A DNA stretch of 35,767 bases from Streptomyces shenzhenensis (lineage in GTDB: Bacteria > Actinomycetota > Actinomycetes > Streptomycetales > Streptomycetaceae): contig NZ_JAJONF010000065.1 in NCBI RefSeq assembly GCF_021462265.1, positions 1 through 35,767 of the forward strand. The letters are read 5' to 3'. Below, piece after piece: positions 33,737 to 35,767 of this stretch (the stretch's first letter is position 1; each line of letters starts with the position of its first letter). The translations under genes were made by a program, and so were the position numbers. The notes under the pieces were generated by a model. The model made no database searches. It saw only the letters and a program-made list of their open reading frames with translations, and had not been told where the DNA came from.

Positions 33737-34615
33737 TCATTGGCGGAGCCGGGTGGCCCGTTGGCGGGTCGAGCGGATGAGGATGAAAACCAGGGCAGCC
33801 AGGTCTGCCGCCCCGACGGCGTCGCCCGCATAGCGCGTGGTCTGCAAGGGCCGACCTGATCGAGTCGGACTCCCTCCGACTCCAGGACGTAGGCGAGGGT
33901 GAGCATGGCGAGGCGGGCGTTCCCGTCCGGGAAAGGGTGAAAGAAGATCACGTCCAGATAGGCCCTGGCCGCGCGGGAGGCCAGGGGGATTCGCCGATCG
34001 GCGCTCTCACGCAGGCATTGTTCGAAGGTGCGCTCCGTGTGCGACGTCAGGGCGTAGCGTTCGCGGCTGCCCTTGGCGAAGGCGTCGCCTTGTCGGAACT
34101 GGACCTCAGGCATGCCGAGGACCAACTGCTGCCATCCAGTCAGAAGCGTGCAGGTGAGGGGGTGCCTGTGGGAGGCGTCCATGCGCGACCGTGCCAGCGC
34201 CGCGAGCAGTCGACGGCTACGGGCGGGGTCCGGGGAACGGCCCTGTTCACTGCACCAGGTTGCGAGGCCGTCCACGACGGGCTCGACCGGGTCCGGTATC
34301 CGTCCGGCCGCGGAATTCCAGTCGATGTGGCTCCTGACCTGGAGCCAGGCAGCCAAGGCTCAGCGCCGTTACCTCAGTGGTGAAGGAATACCTCTCTTCC
34401 CACTCGATCTCTTCAGCAGGCACCATCGAGGCAATCACTGTGGTGATCTCAGATGCCTCCGCTTCGTCCCAGGCGAAGGCGATGCGGCTGGGATCGACGG
34501 CAGACCACGGCAGCCAGGCCGGCGCGAGATCGTAGTTGATGGCCGTGGTGTTCCTCCAGAACCGGGCAGGGCAGGACAACTGAGCGATCATGCCAAAGAC
34601 TCGTGGCTTCGGCAC
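33737..34615 (-). pseudogene. Fic-domain protein disrupted by two frameshifts
   Basis: A Fic family gene (AMP-transferase/toxin-like). The first frame starts near 34615 (PKPRVFGMIAQL) and runs through WEERYSFTTEVTALSL. Near 34360 the pattern moves to AAWLQVRSHIDWNSAAGRIP and goes on to TLLTGWQQLVLG, AFAKGSRERYALT and ARAYLDVIFFHPFPDGNARL. The Fic core HPFxDGN is present, but the following Gly is Ala, as in some subfamilies. Near 33850 another one-base loss shifts the end, which would read TTRYAGDAVGAADLAALVFI in the restored frame. The product as encoded lacks its proper C terminus. No antitoxin gene is recognisable beside it. Confidence 0.75.
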
Positions 34616-34792
34616 GCAGGTTTCTGGTGCTACCGATCTACTGCCAGACCCCCAGCAAGGCGCGGGCCCTCGCGCTTCGCCTGAGGCGGCGCCGGCTGGG
34701 TACGTTCATCTGTACGGGCTCTGTCCGCAGTTCCGTGAGTCCCCAGGGCAGCGGCAATAGTGCGGGATCGTTTCGGCAGCGCACTTCCTGCC

Positions 34793-35275
34793 GTGGCGAG
34801 CAGGACGGTTGAGGATGTGCTGTTTCCCGGGATCGATGTGCGGGTGGAGAGGGTGAGCGACTCCTCGGACGTCCTGGTGGTGGAGGCGGTGTCGACGGCT
34901 TGTCCGGGCCGGTGCCCGATCTGCCGCAAGCAGGCCCGCCGCGTACACAGTGCGTATCAACGCACCCTGGATGAGCGGCCGTTGGGCTCGCGTAGAGTCG
35001 TGGTCCGGCTGCGGGCGGGCAGGTACTTCTGCGGCCGCGGGAGCTGTTCCCGCACGACGTTCGTCGAGTGGGTGCCGGGGCTGTCCGCGCGGTAGCGCCG
35101 TTCCAGCGCCGGGCTGGTGGGCTGGCTGCTGGTCGATCGCGAGCGAGCTCGGCGGCCGTCCTGCCGCACGGCTGTGCCGCCGGTTGCGGCTGACCGCGGG
35201 GCGGACGCGTCTGCTCAGGCTGCTGACGGCGCCGTCGGTGCCAGACCGTGCCCCGCGGGTGCTGGGGGCGGGCCC
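34793..35275 (+). mobile_element. ISL3-type transposase, N-terminal fragment
   Basis: Starts at GTG 34793 and reads VEDVLFPGIDVRVERV, then ACPGRCPICRKQARRVHS and RYFCGRGSCSRTTFVE, the zinc-binding N-terminal domain of ISL3 family transposases. A TAG interrupts it at about 35093, where the parent would continue RRSSAGL; a frameshift follows, after which SIASELGGRPAARLCRRLRL and RAPRVLG are recognisable. The sequence stops matching at about 35275, just before the first catalytic Asp region. The element is dead; no terminal inverted repeats could be identified. Confidence 0.85.
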
Positions 35276-35462
35276 TATGTCTTTGGTCAAGGATCTGGGC
35301 ACCTCAGGAGGTCGCCCGGGGCATCAGTCGTCCGTGCCGTGTTGGCCTCGGTGCATTCGTAGATCACGCTGAGCGGAGCGTCAGGCCACGGCGAGGAGTG
35401 CTCTGAGGTGCGATAGTTGTTGCCGCACCAGGCGAATAGGCTCGTAGCCGCTGGGGGAATGG

Positions 35463-35767
35463 GTGGAACGGATCACTGACGACCAGGTCACGCAGCTGGT
35501 CCGTTTCGTGTCGGCGCGCATCCCCGACGCGGCCCCGCTTCAAGGCGAAGCCCGCCGCACTGCCATGGCTCTGCGTCTGGCCGCAGACAAACAGATCGCT
35601 GCGGTGCGCTTCCATCGAGCCGTTGCACCTGAGCAGTCGGCAGGGACCGAGTTGCATGCAACCGCTTCATGGAACCTTCTGGTCGCCTTCGCTGGAATCT
35701 GGCACGACCACCCAGAGTTCCCGGCCGACGCCGCCATAGAGACGTTTGAGTTTGACTACGATTCGCC
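35463..35767 (+). CDS. Hypothetical protein, partial at the window edge
   Basis: A reading frame that opens at GTG 35463, 6 nt after GGGGG, and runs off the right edge without a stop. The visible 101 residues look like a real soluble protein: ERITDDQVTQLVRFVSARI, then EARRTAMALRLAADKQIAAV, SWNLLVAFAGIWHDHPEF and ETFEFDYDS. Helical N-terminal and aromatic C-terminal halves are suggested. I do not recognise a family. It lies 190 bases downstream of the ISL3 fragment. Confidence 0.65.
   Translation, partial: MERITDDQVTQLVRFVSARIPDAAPLQGEARRTAMALRLAADKQIAAVRFHRAVAPEQSAGTELHATASWNLLVAFAGIWHDHPEFPADAAIETFEFDYDS

Noticed and set aside
1..35767. CRISPR arrays, rRNA genes, replication origin, telomere palindromes
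   Set aside because: No spaced direct repeats, rRNA sequence, DnaA-box cluster or terminal hairpin series was found.

Overview
The window is high-GC actinobacterial DNA and almost certainly Streptomyces. Signs of this are the strong G/C third-position bias, frequent GTG starts, ATGA/GTGA stop-start overlaps, a sugar ABC transporter without its own ATPase, an initiator tRNA of actinobacterial form, and a Tap/Tpg-like telomere-type gene pair. The density of pseudogenes, IS fragments and strain-variable genes suggests an accessory region, probably a chromosome arm or a large linear replicon. No replicon end, origin or CRISPR array is visible. All calls come from reading the sequence and from memory of protein families; no database search was run.

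Layout. 1-7.3 kb is a stress and redox block: an Hsp20 chaperone (-), a two-gene NAD-linked formate dehydrogenase (a fused NuoE/NuoF-type subunit, then a Cys-type molybdopterin catalytic subunit with NuoG-like iron-sulfur domains), a STAS anti-sigma antagonist, a DUF488 protein and a family-5 uracil-DNA glycosylase. 7.3-8.7 kb holds a broken SpoIIE-type phosphatase tail, an SRPBCC protein and a truncated CGNR/ABATE regulator. 8.8-11.5 kb is the most unusual part: a 64-aa protein, a small HTH protein, an HTH protein fused to a phi29-like DNA polymerase palm (Tap-like), and a 191-aa HTH protein resembling the terminal protein Tpg. 11.6-13.6 kb has a DUF3885 pseudogene, an IS5-type transposase fragment and an intact methyltransferase. 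14-15.4 kb carries an orphan cytochrome P450. 15.6-17.1 kb is a graveyard of at least three decayed genes.

17.2-28.9 kb is a coherent L-fucose-type catabolic locus. It has a FadR/GntR regulator (-) divergent from an operon for a sugar-binding lipoprotein, two permeases, a 642-aa protein of unknown function, an aldo-keto reductase (candidate L-fucose dehydrogenase), an amidohydrolase (candidate L-fuconolactonase) and a rhamnose/fucose mutarotase. These are followed by a pseudogene in which an internal deletion has joined a zinc alcohol dehydrogenase to the tail of an SDR dehydrogenase, and then by a secreted beta-helix protein resembling GH141. The likely logic is release of fucose outside the cell, uptake, anomer interconversion, oxidation and lactone hydrolysis; the lower pathway has apparently been deleted here.

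29.1 kb to the end contains an initiator tRNA with a strong terminator, a PF04672-type methyltransferase, a complete NAD-dependent DNA ligase (probably a second copy), then decayed genes: a PD-(D/E)XK nuclease-like remnant, a Fic-domain pseudogene and an ISL3 transposase fragment. A hypothetical gene runs off the right edge. Many of the lesions are single-base C/G indels, so some may be assembly errors rather than real mutations.
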